From contig OW028585.1 in the NCBI GenBank assembly GCA_932294295.1, forward strand, positions 17,238,360-17,302,359: a DNA stretch of 64,000 nt, read 5' to 3'. The position numbers and the translations under genes were made by a program. Of the stretch, positions 51,401 through 63,290 are shown in pieces. Below the pieces are notes generated by a model. It had not been told where the DNA came from. It worked only from the letters and a program-made list of their open reading frames with translations, and searched no databases. The stretch is from Alitta virens (taxonomy: Eukaryota > Annelida > Polychaeta > Phyllodocida > Nereididae). Every line of letters begins with the position of its first letter. The stretch's first letter is position 1.

Positions 51401-53255
51401 GTGTGAACAACAAACAAACAAAGTGTGAACAACAAACAAACAAAGTGTGAACAACAAACAAACAAAGTGTGAACAACAAACAAAGTGTGAACAACAAACA
51501 AACAAAGTGTGAACAACAAACAAAGTGTGAACAACAAACAAACAAAGTGTGAACAACAAACAAAAAGTGTGAACAAACAAAAAAAGTGTGAACAACAAAC
51601 AAACAAAGTGTGAACAACAAACAAACAAAGTGTGAACAACAAACAAAAAAAGTGTGAACAACAAACAAACAAAGTGTGAACAACAAACAAAGTGTGAACA
51701 ACAAACAAAGTGTGAACAACAAACAAAAAAAGTGTGAACAACAAACAAAGTGTGAACAACAAACAAACAAAGTGTGAACAACAAACAAACAAAGTGTGAA
51801 CAACAAACAAACAAAGTGTGAACAACAAACAAAAAAAGTGTGAACAACAAACAAACAAAGTGTGAACAACAAACAAACAAAGTGTGAACAACAAACAAAA
51901 AAAGTGTGAACAACAAACAAACAAATTGTGAACAACAAATAAAAAAAGTGTGAACAACAAACCAGAAAAGGTGTGAACAACAAACCAAAAAAGGTGTGAA
52001 CAACAAACCAAAATAGGTGTGAACAACAAACCAAAAAAGGTGTGAACAACAAACCAAAAAAGGTGTGAACAACAAACCAAAAAAGGTGTGAACAACAAAC
52101 CAAAAAAGGTGCGAACAACAAACCAAAAAAGGTGTGAACAACAAACCAAAAAAAGGTGTGAACAACAAACCAAAAAAGGTGTGAACAACAAACCAAAAAA
52201 GGTGTGAACAACAAACAAAGTGTGAACAACAAACAAACAAAGTGTGAACAACAAACAAACAAAGAGTGAACAACAAACAAAAAAAGTGTGAACAACAAAC
52301 AAACAAAGTGTGAACAACAAACAAAGTGTGAACAACAAACAAAGTGTGAACAACAAACAAAGTGTGAACAACAAACAAACAAAGTGTGAACAACAAACAA
52401 ACAAAGTGTGAACAACAAACAAACAAAGTGTGAACAACAAACAAAAAAAGTGTGAACAACAAACAAACAAAGTGTGAACAACAAACAAACAAAGTGTGAA
52501 CAACAAACAAAAAAAGTGTGAACAACAAACAAACAAATTGTGAACAACAAATAAAAAAAGTGTGAACAACAAACCAAAAAAGGTGTGAACAACAAACCAA
52601 AAAAGGTGTGAACAACAAACCAAAAAAAGGTGTGAACAACAAACCAAAAAAGGTGTGAACAACAAACCAAAAAAGGTGTGAACAACAAACCAAAAAAGGT
52701 GTGAACAACAAACCAAAAAAAGGTGTGAACAACAAACCAAAAAAGGTGTGAACAACAAACCAAAAAAGGTGTGAACAACAAACAAAGTGTGAACAACAAA
52801 CAAACAAAGTGTGAACAACAAACAAACAAAGTGTGAACAACAAACAAAAAAAGTGTGAACAACAAACAAACAAAGTGTGAACAACAAACAAAGTGTGAAC
52901 AACAAACAAAAAAAGTGTGAACAACAAACAAAGTGTGAACAACAAACAAACAAAGTGTGAACAACAAACAAACAAAGTGTGAACAACAAACAAACAAAGT
53001 GTGAACAACAAACAAAAAAAGTGTGAACAACAAACAAACAAAGTGTGAACAACAAACAAACAAAGTGTGAACAACAAACAAAAAAAGTGTGAACAACAAA
53101 CAAACAAATTGTGAACAACAAATAAAAAAAGTGTAAACAACAAACCAAAAAAGGTGTGAACAACAAACCAAAAAAGGTGTGAACAACAAACCAAAAAAGG
53201 TGTGAACAACAAACCAAAAAAGGTATGAACAACAAACCAAAAAAAGGTGTGAACA
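48440..53255 (-). repeat. 4.86-kb unit, copy 1
   Basis: A 48440-48775, long B 48775-49670, two successive A elements with deleted monomers (AACAGC at 49943 and 51165), then B/A blocks to 53255. Private variants: A8 tail at 48970, GGTTTGAAC at 49171, CCAAAAACAGG (C at 49356), AACAAAAAAAAAAGG at 49962, CCAGAAAAGG (50741, 51964) and AAAAAAAGAAGG (G at 51195). All recur 4,858 bp downstream. AAAGAGTGAAC at 52262 is unique to this copy. Confidence 0.94.
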
Positions 53256-56200
53256 ACAAACAAAGTGTGAACAACAAACAAACAAAGTGTGAACAACAAA
53301 CAAACAAAGTGTGAACAACAAACAAAAAAAGTGTGAACAACAAACAAACAAAGTGTGAACAACAAACAAAGTGTGAACAACAAACAAAGTGTGAACAACA
53401 AACAAAAAAAGTGTGAACAACAAACAAAGTGTGAACAACAAACAAACAAAGTGTGAACAACAAACAAACAAAGTGTGAACAACAAACAAAAAAAGTGTGA
53501 ACAACAAACAAACAAAGTGTGAACAACAAACAAACAAAGTGTGAACAACAAACAAAAAAAGTGTGAACAACAAACAAACAAATTGTGAACAACAAATAAA
53601 AAAAGTGTGAACAACAAACCAAAAAAGGTGTGAACAACAAACCAAAAAAGGTGTGAACAACAAACCAAAAAAGGTGTGAACAACAAACCAAAAAAGGTGT
53701 GAACAACAAACCAAAAAAAGGTGTGAACAACAAACCAAAAAAGGTGTGAACAACAAACCAAAAAAGGTGTGAACAACAAACCAAAAAAGGTGTGAACAAC
53801 AAACCAAAAAAAGGTGTGAACAACAAACAAAAAAAAGGTGTGAACAACAAACCAAAAAATGGTGTGAACAACAAACCAAAAAAAGGTGTGAACAACAAAC
53901 CAAAAAAAGGTGTGAACAACAAACCAAAAAAAGGTGTGAACAACAAACCAAAAAAAGGTGTGAACAACAAACCAAAAAAAGGTGTGAACAACAAACCAAA
54001 AAAAGGTGTGAACAACAAACCAAAAAAAGGTTTGAACAACAAACCAAAAAAGGTGTGAACAACAAACCAAAAAAGGTGTGAACAACAAACCAAAAAAAGG
54101 TGTGAACAACAAACCCAAAAAGGTGTGAACAACAAACCAAAAAAGGTGTGAACAACAAACCAAAAAAGGTGTGAACAACAAACCAAAAAAAGGTGTGAAC
54201 AACAAACCAAAAACAGGTGTGAACAACAAACCAAAAAAAGGTGTGAACAACAAACCAAAAAAAGGTGTGAACAACAAACCAAAAAAAGGTGTGAACAACA
54301 AACCAAAAAAAGGTGTGAACAACAAACCAAAAAAGGTGTGAACAACAAACCAAAAAAGGTGTGAACAACAAACCAAAAAAAGGTGTGAACAACAAACCCA
54401 AAAAGGTGTGAACAACAAACCAAAAAAGGTGTGAACAACAAACCAAAAAAGGTGTGAACAACAAACCAAAAAAGGTGTGAACAACAAACCAAAAAAGGTG
54501 TGAACAACAAACCAAAAAAGGTGTGAACAACAAACAAACAAAGTGTGAACAACAAACAAACAAAGTGTGAACAACAAACAAAGTGTGAACAACAAACAAA
54601 CAAAGTGTGAACAACAAACAAACAAAGTGTGAACAACAAACAAACAAAGTGTGAACAACAAACAAACAAAGTGTGAACAACAAACAAACAAAGTGTGAAC
54701 AACAAACAAACAAAGTGTGAACAACAAACAAAGTGTGAACAACAAACAAACAAAGTGTGAACAACAAACAAAGTGTGAACAACAAACAAACAAAGTGTGA
54801 ACAGCAAACAAAAAGTGTGAACAAAAAAAAAAGGTGTGAACAACAAACCAAAAAAAGGTGTGAACAACAAACCAAAAAAGGTGTGAACAACAAACCAAAA
54901 AAAGGTGTGAACAACAAACCAAAAAAGGTGTGAACAACAAACCAAAAAAGGTGTGAACAACAAACCAAAAAAGGTGTGAACAACAAACAAACAAAGTGTG
55001 AACAACAAACAAACAAAGTGTGAACAACAAACAAAGTGTGAACAACAAACAAACAAAGTGTGAACAACAAACAAACAAAGTGTGAACAACAAACAAACAA
55101 AGTGTGAACAACAAACAAAGTGTGAACAACAAACAAACAAAGTGTGAACAACAAACAAAGTGTGAACAACAAACAAACAAAGTGTGAACAACAAACAAAA
55201 AGTGTGAACAAACAAAAAAAGTGTGAACAACAAACAAACAAAGTGTGAACAACAAACAAACAAAGTGTGAACAACAAACAAAAAAAGTGTGAACAACAAA
55301 CAAACAAAGTGTGAACAACAAACAAAGTGTGAACAACAAACAAAGTGTGAACAACAAACAAAAAAAGTGTGAACAACAAACAAAGTGTGAACAACAAACA
55401 AACAAAGTGTGAACAACAAACAAACAAAGTGTGAACAACAAACAAACAAAGTGTGAACAACAAACAAAAAAAGTGTGAACAACAAACAAACAAAGTGTGA
55501 ACAACAAACAAACAAAGTGTGAACAACAAACAAAAAAAGTGTGAACAACAAACAAACAAATTGTGAACAACAAATAAAAAAAGTGTGAACAACAAACCAG
55601 AAAAGGTGTGAACAACAAACCAAAAAAGGTGTGAACAACAAACCAAAATAGGTGTGAACAACAAACCAAAAAAGGTGTGAACAACAAACCAAAAAAGGTG
55701 TGAACAACAAACCAAAAAAGGTGTGAACAACAAACCAAAAAAGGTGTGAACAACAAACAAACAAAGTGTGAACAACAAACAAACAAAGTGTGAACAACAA
55801 ACAAAGTGTGAACAACAAACAAACAAAGTGTGAACAACAAACAAACAAAGTGTGAACAACAAACAAACAAAGTGTGAACAACAAACAAACAAAGTGTGAA
55901 CAACAAACAAACAAAGTGTGAACAACAAACAAACAAAGTGTGAACAACAAACAAAGTGTGAACAACAAACAAACAAAGTGTGAACAACAAACAAAGTGTG
56001 AACAACAAACAAACAAAGTGTGAACAGCAAACAAAAAGTGTGAACAAAAAAAGAAGGTGTGAACAACAAACCAAAAAAAGGTGTGAACAACAAACCAAAA
56101 AAGGTGTGAACAACAAACCAAAAAAAGGTGTGAACAACAAACCAAAAAAGGTGTGAACAACAAACCAAAAAAGGTGTGAACAACAAACCAAAAAAGGTGT

Positions 56201-58295
56201 GAACAACAAACAAACAAAGTGTGAACAACAAACAAACAAAGTGTGAACAACAAACAAAGTGTGAACAACAAACAAACAAAGTGTGAACAACAAACAAACA
56301 AAGTGTGAACAACAAACAAACAAAGTGTGAACAACAAACAAAGTGTGAACAACAAACAAACAAAGTGTGAACAACAAACAAAGTGTGAACAACAAACAAA
56401 CAAAGTGTGAACAACAAACAAAAAGTGTGAACAAACAAAAAAAGTGTGAACAACAAACAAACAAAGTGTGAACAACAAACAAACAAAGTGTGAACAACAA
56501 ACAAAAAAAGTGTGAACAACAAACAAACAAAGTGTGAACAACAAACAAAGTGTGAACAACAAACAAAGTGTGAACAACAAACAAAAAAAGTGTGAACAAC
56601 AAACAAAGTGTGAACAACAAACAAACAAAGTGTGAACAACAAACAAACAAAGTGTGAACAACAAACAAACAAAGTGTGAACAACAAACAAAAAAAGTGTG
56701 AACAACAAACAAACAAAGTGTGAACAACAAACAAACAAAGTGTGAACAACAAACAAAAAAAGTGTGAACAACAAACAAACAAATTGTGAACAACAAATAA
56801 AAAAAGTGTGAACAACAAACCAGAAAAGGTGTGAACAACAAACCAAAAAAGGTGTGAACAAAAAACCAAAATAGGTGTGAACAACAAACCAAAAAAGGTG
56901 TGAACAACAAACCAAAAAAGGTGTGAACAACAAACCAAAAAAGGTGTGAACAACAAACCAAAAAAGGTGCGAACAACAAACCAAAAAAGGTGTGAACAAC
57001 AAACCAAAAAAAGGTGTGAACAACAAACCAAAAAAGGTGTGAACAACAAACCAAAAAAGGTGTGAACAACAAACAAAGTGTGAACAACAAACAAACAAAG
57101 TGTGAACAACAAACAAACAAAGTGTGAACAACAAACAAAAAAAGTGTGAACAACAAACAAACAAAGTGTGAACAACAAACAAAGTGTGAACAACAAACAA
57201 AGTGTGAACAACAAACAAAGTGTGAACAACAAACAAACAAAGTGTGAACAACAAACAAACAAAGTGTGAACAACAAACAAACAAAGTGTGAACAACAAAC
57301 AAAAAAAGTGTGAACAACAAACAAACAAAGTGTGAACAACAAACAAACAAAGTGTGAACAACAAACAAAAAAAGTGTGAACAACAAACAAACAAATTGTG
57401 AACAACAAATAAAAAAAGTGTGAACAACAAACCAAAAAAGGTGTGAACAACAAACCAAAAAAGGTGTGAACAACAAACCAAAAAAAGGTGTGAACAACAA
57501 ACCAAAAAAGGTGTGAACAACAAACCAAAAAAGGTGTGAACAACAAACCAAAAAAGGTGTGAACAACAAACCAAAAAAGGTGTGAACAACAAACCAAAAA
57601 AGGTGTGAACAACAAACCAAAAAAGGTGTGAACAACAAACCAAAAAAGGTGCGAACAACAAACCAAAAAAGGTGTGAACAACAAACCAAAAAAAGGTGTG
57701 AACAACAAACCAAAAAAGGTGTGAACAACAAACCAAAAAAGGTGTGAACAACAAACAAAGTGTGAACAACAAACAAACAAAGTGTGAACAACAAACAAAC
57801 AAAGTGTGAACAACAAACAAAAAAAGTGTGAACAACAAACAAACAAAGTGTGAACAACAAACAAAGTGTGAACAACAAACAAAGTGTGAACAACAAACAA
57901 AAAAAGTGTGAACAACAAACAAAGTGTGAACAACAAACAAACAAAGTGTGAACAACAAACAAACAAAGTGTGAACAACAAACAAACAAAGTGTGAACAAC
58001 AAACAAAAAAAGTGTGAACAACAAACAAACAAAGTGTGAACAACAAACAAACAAAGTGTGAACAACAAACAAAAAAAGTGTGAACAACAAACAAACAAAT
58101 TGTGAACAACAAATAAAAAAAGTGTGAACAACAAACCAAAAAAGGTGTGAACAACAAACCAAAAAAGGTGTGAACAACAAACCAAAAAAAGGTGTGAACA
58201 ACAAACCAAACAAGGTGTGAACAACAAACCAAAAAAGGTGTGAACAACAAACCAAAAAAGGTATGAACAACAAACCAAAAAAAGGTGTGAACAAC
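53256..58295 (-). repeat. 4.86-kb unit, copy 2
   Basis: A tandem copy of the preceding unit with the same variants at 53828, 54029, 54214, 54819, 55599, 56822 and 56053. Differences seen: an extra 22-bp monomer in the first A block, AAAAAATGG near 53859, and AACAAAAAACC near 56860. B block 57430-57755 is longer than its partner 52570-52780. The unit ends with a CAAGG/GTATGAAC island. Confidence 0.94.
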
Positions 58296-59740
58296 AAACA
58301 AAGTGTGAACAACAAACAAACAAAGTGTGAACAACAAACAAACAAAGTGTGAACAACAAACAAAAAAAGTGTGAACAACAAACAAACAAAGTGTGAACAA
58401 CAAACAAAGTGTGAACAACAAACAAAGTGTGAACAACAAACAAAAAAAGTGTGAACAACAAACAAAGTGTGAACAACAAACAAACAAAGTGTGAACAACA
58501 AACAAACAAAGTGTGAACAACAAACAAAAAAAGTGTGAACAACAAACAAACAAAGTGTGAACAACAAACAAAAAAGGTGTGAACAACAAACCAAAAAAGG
58601 TGTGAACAACAAACCAAAAAAGGTGTGAACAACAAACCAAAAAAGGTGTGAACAACAAACCAAAAAAGGTGTGAACAACAAACCAAAAAAAGGTGTGAAC
58701 AACAAACCAAAAAAGGTGTGAACAACAAACCAAAAAAAGGTGTGAACAACAAACCAAAAAAGGTGTGAACAACAAACCAAAAAAAGGTGTGAACAACAAA
58801 CCAAAAAAAGGTGTGAACAACAAACCAAAAAAGGTGTGAACAACAAACCAAAAAAAGGTGTGAACAACAAACCAAAAAAGGTGTGAACAACAAACCAAAA
58901 AAGGTGTGAACAACAAACCAAAAAAGGTGTGAACAACAAACAAACAAAGTGTGAACAACAAACAAACAAAGTGTGAACAACAAACAAAGTGTGAACAACA
59001 AACAAACAAAGTGTGAACAACAAACAAACAAAGTGTGAACAACAAACAAACAAAGTGTGAACAACAAACAAAGTGTGAACAACAAACAAACAAAGTGTGA
59101 ACAACAAACAAAGTGTGAACAACAAACAAACAAAGTGTGAACAGCAAACAAAAAGTGTGAACAAACAAAAAAGGTGTGAACAACAAACCAAAAAAAGGTG
59201 TGAACAACAAACCAAAAAAGGTGTGAACAACAAACCAAAAAAAGGTGTGAACAACAAACCAAAAAAGGTGTGAACAACAAACCAAAAAAGGTGTGAACAA
59301 CAAACCAAAAAAGGTGTGAACAACAAACAAACAAAGTGTGAACAACAAACAAACAAAGTGTGAACAACAAACAAAGTGTGAACAACAAACAAACAAAGTG
59401 TGAACAACAAACAAACAAAGTGTGAACAACAAACAAACAAAGTGTGAACAACAAACAAAGTGTGAACAACAAACAAACAAAGTGTGAACAAAAAACAAAG
59501 TGTGAACAACAAACAAACAAAGTGTGAACAACAAACAAAAAGTGTGAACAAACAAAAAAAGTGTGAACAACAAACAAACAAAGTGTGAACAACAAACAAA
59601 CAAAGTGTGAACAACAAACAAAAAAAGTGTGAACAACAAACAAACAAAGTGTGAACAACAAACAAAGTGTGAACAACAAACAAAAAAAGTGTGAACAACA
59701 AACAAAGTGTGAACAACAAACAAACAAAGTGTGAACAACA
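58296..59740 (-). repeat. A/B/A with deleted-monomer element
   Basis: A 58296-58575, B 58575-58935, then an A element with AACAGC at 59141, B island about 59175-59325, and a second deleted monomer near 59535. AACAAAAAACAAAG occurs near 59489. This is the final full copy of the paired-deletion element before the window end. Confidence 0.89.
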
Positions 59741-61009
59741 AACCAAAAAAGGTGTGAACAACAAACCAAAAAAGGTGTGAACAACAAACCAAAAAAGGTG
59801 CGAACAACAAACCAAAAAAGGTGTGAACAACAAACCAAAAAAAGGTGTGAACAACAAACCAAAAAAGGTGTGAACAACAAACCAAAAAAGGTGTGAACAA
59901 CAAACCAAAATAGGTGTGAACAACAAACCAAAAAAGGTGTGAACAACAAACCAAAAAAGGTGTGAACAACAAACCAAAAAAGGTGTGAACAACAAACCAA
60001 AAAAGGTGCGAACAACAAACCAAAAAAGGTGTGAACAACAAACCAAAAAAAGGTGTGAACAACAAACCAAAAAAGGTGTGAACAACAAACCAAAAAAGGT
60101 GTGAACAACAAACAAAGTGTGAACAACAAACAAACAAAGTGTGAACAACAAACAAACAAAGTGTGAACAACAAACAAAAAAAGTGTGAACAACAAACAAA
60201 CAAAGTGTGAACAACAAACAAAGTGTGAACAACAAACAAAGTGTGAACAACAAACAAAAAAAGTGTGAACAACAAACAAAGTGTGAACAACAAACAAGCA
60301 AAGTGTGAACAACAAACAAACAAAGTGTGAACAACAAACAAACAAAGTGTGAACAACAAACAAAAAAAGTGTGAACAACAAACAAACAAAGTGTGAACAA
60401 CAAACAAACAAAGTGTGAACAACAAACAAAAAAAGTGTGAACAACAAACAAACAAATTGTGAACAACAAATAAAAAAAGTGTGAACAACAAACCAAAAAA
60501 GGTGTGAACAACAAACCAAAAAAGGTGTGAACAACAAACCAAAAAAAGGTGTGAACAACAAACCAAACAAGGTGTCAACAACAAACCAAAAAAGGTGTGA
60601 ACAACAAACCAAAAAAGGTGTGAACAACAAACCAAAAAAAGGTGTGAACAACAAACAAACTGTGAACAACAAACAAACAAAGTGTGAACAACAAACAAAC
60701 AAAGTGTGAACAACAAACAAAAAAAGTGTGAACAACAAACAAACAAAGTGTGAACAAAAAACAAAGTGTGAACAACAAACAAAGTGTGAACAACAAACAA
60801 AAAAAGTGTGAACAACAAACAAAGTGTGAACAACAAACAAACAAAGTGTGAACAACAAACAAACAAAGTGTGAACAACAAACAAAAAAAGTGTGAACAAC
60901 AAACAAACAAAGTGTGAACAACAAACAAACAAAGTGTGAACAACAAACAAAAAAAGTGTGAACAACAAACAAACAAATTGTGAACAACAAATAAAAAAAG
61001 TGTGAACAA
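59741..61009 (-). repeat. 842-module-like cycles
   Basis: B 59741-60110, A 60110-60485, B island 60485-60650, A 60650-61009. The pattern resembles the 842/521 module from its middle on, with junctions at about 60455 and 60976. Private changes are AACAAGCAAAG near 60296, GGTGTCAAC near 60573 and AACAAACTGTG near 60657. Confidence 0.85.
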
Positions 61010-61685
61010 CAAACCAAAAAAGGTGTGAACAACAAACCAAAAAAGGTGTGAACAACAAACCAAAAAAGGTGTGAACAACAAACCAAAAAAAGGTGTGAAC
61101 AACAAACCAAAAAAGGTGTGAACAACAAACCAAAAAAGGTGTGAACAACAAACCAAAAAAAGGTGTGAACAACAAACCAAAAAAAGGTGTGAACAACAAA
61201 CCAAAAAAAGGTGTGAACAACAAACCAAAAAAAGGTGTGAACAACAAACCAAAAAAAGGTGTGAACAACAAACCAAAAAAAGGTGTGAACAACAAACCAA
61301 AAAAGGTGTGAACAACAAACCAAAAAAGGTGTGAACAACAAACCAAAAAAAGGTGTGAACAACAAACCCAAAAAGGTGTGAACAACAAACCAAAAAAGGT
61401 GTGAACAACAAACCAAAAAAGGTGTGAACAACAAACCAAAAAAGGTGTGAACAACAAACCAAAAAAGGTGTGAACAACAAACCAAAAAAGGTGTGAACAA
61501 CAAACCAAAAAAGGTGTGAACAACAAACCAAAAAAGGTGTGAACAACAAACCAAAAAAGGTGCGAACAACAAACCAAAAAAGGTGCGAACAACAAACCAA
61601 AAAAGGTGTGAACAACAAACCAAAAAAAGGTGTGAACAACAAACCAAAAAAGGTGTGAACAACAAACCAAAAAAGGTGTGAACAA
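61010..61685 (-). repeat. Long B block 7
   Basis: B monomers: A6 and A7 mix, an A7 run 61150-61300, a CCC variant near 61368, an A6 run, and two adjacent GGTGCGAAC near 61562 and 61585. It has the same order as long B block 6. Confidence 0.89.
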
Positions 61686-62684
61686 CAAACAAAGTGTGAG
61701 CAACAAACAAACAAAGTGTGAACAACAAACAAACAAAGTGTGAACAACAAACAAAAAAAGTGTGAACAACAAACAAACAAAGTGTGAACAACAAACAAAC
61801 AAAGTGTGAACAACAAACAAAGTGTGAACAACAAACAAAAAAAGTGTGAACAACAAACAAAGTGTGAACAACAAACAAAGTGTGAACAACAAACAAACAA
61901 AGTGTGAACAACAAACAAACAAAGTGTGAACAACAAACAAAAAAAGTGTGAACAACAAACAAACAAAGTGTGAACAACAAACAAACAAAGTGTGAACAAC
62001 AAATAAAAAAAGTGTGAACAACAAACAAACAAATTGTGAACAACAAATAAAAAAAGTGTGAACAACAAACCAAAAAAGGTGTGAACAACAAACCAAAAAA
62101 GGTGTGAACAACAAACCAAAAAAAGGTGTGAACAACAAACCAAACAAGGTGTGAACAACAAACCAAAAAAGGTGTGAACAACAAACCAAAAAAGGTATGA
62201 ACAACAAACCAAAAAAAGGTGTGAACAACAAACAAAGTGTGAACAACAAACAAACAAAGTGTGAACAACAAACAAACAAAGTGTGAACAACAAACAAAAA
62301 AAGTGTGAACAACAAACAAACAAAGTGTGAACAACAAACAAAGTGTGAACAACAAACAAAGTGTGAACAACAAACAAAAAAAGTGTGAACAACAAACAAA
62401 CAAAGTGTGAACAACAAACAAACAAAGTGTGAACAACAAACAAAAAAAGTGTGAACAACAAACAAACAAAGTGTGAACAACAAACAAACAAAGTGTGAAC
62501 AACAAACAAAAAAAGTGTGAACAACAAACAAACAAATTGTGAATAACAAATAAAAAAAGTGTGAACAACAAACCAAAAAAGGTGTGAACAACAAACCAAA
62601 AAAAGGTGTGAACAACAAACCAAAAAAGGTGTGAACAACAAACCAAAAAAGGTGTGAACAACAAACCAAAAAAGGTGTGAACAA
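61686..62684 (-). repeat. A/B cycles with CAAGG/GTATGAAC island
   Basis: A 61686-62060, B island 62060-62225, A 62225-62570, B 62570-62685. A GTGTGAGCAAC core lies near 61692. A doubled AAATAAAAAAAG junction is near 62001 and 62044. A GTGAATAAC core appears near 62540. Confidence 0.86.
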
Positions 62685-63290
62685 CAAACAAACAAAGTGT
62701 GAACAACAAACAAACAAAGTGTGAACAACAAACAAAGTGTGAACAACAAACAAACAAAGTGTGAACAACAAACAAACAAAGTGTGAACAACAAACAAACA
62801 AAGTGTGAACAACAAACAAAGTGTGAACAACAAACAAACAAAGTGTGAACAACAAACAAAGTGTGAACAACAAACAAACAAAGTGTGAACAACAAACAAA
62901 AAGTGTGAACAAACAAAAAGTGTGAACAAACAAAAAAAGTGTGAACAACAAACAAACAAAGTGTGAACAACAAACAAAAAAAGTGTGAACAACAAACAAA
63001 CAAAGTGTGAACAACAAACAAAGTGTGAACAACAAACAAAGTGTGAACAACAAACAAAAAAAGTGTGAACAACAAACAAAGTGTGAACAACAAACAAACA
63101 AAGTGTGAACAACAAACAAACAAAGTGTGAACAACAAACAAACAAAGTGTGAACAACAAACAAAAAAAGTGTGAACAACAAACAAACAAAGTGTGAACAA
63201 CAAACAAACAAAGTGTGAACAACAAACAAAAAAAGTGTGAACAACAAACAAACAAATTGTGAACAACAAATAAAAAAAGTGTGAACAACA
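62685..63290 (-). repeat. A block with tandemly doubled deleted monomer
   Basis: An A block in which the 3-bp-deleted monomer appears twice in a row: GTGTGAACAAACAAAAA, then GTGTGAACAAACAAAAAAAG, near 62903-62940. Elsewhere only one copy occurs at this point. The block ends at a standard junction near 63255. Confidence 0.9.
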
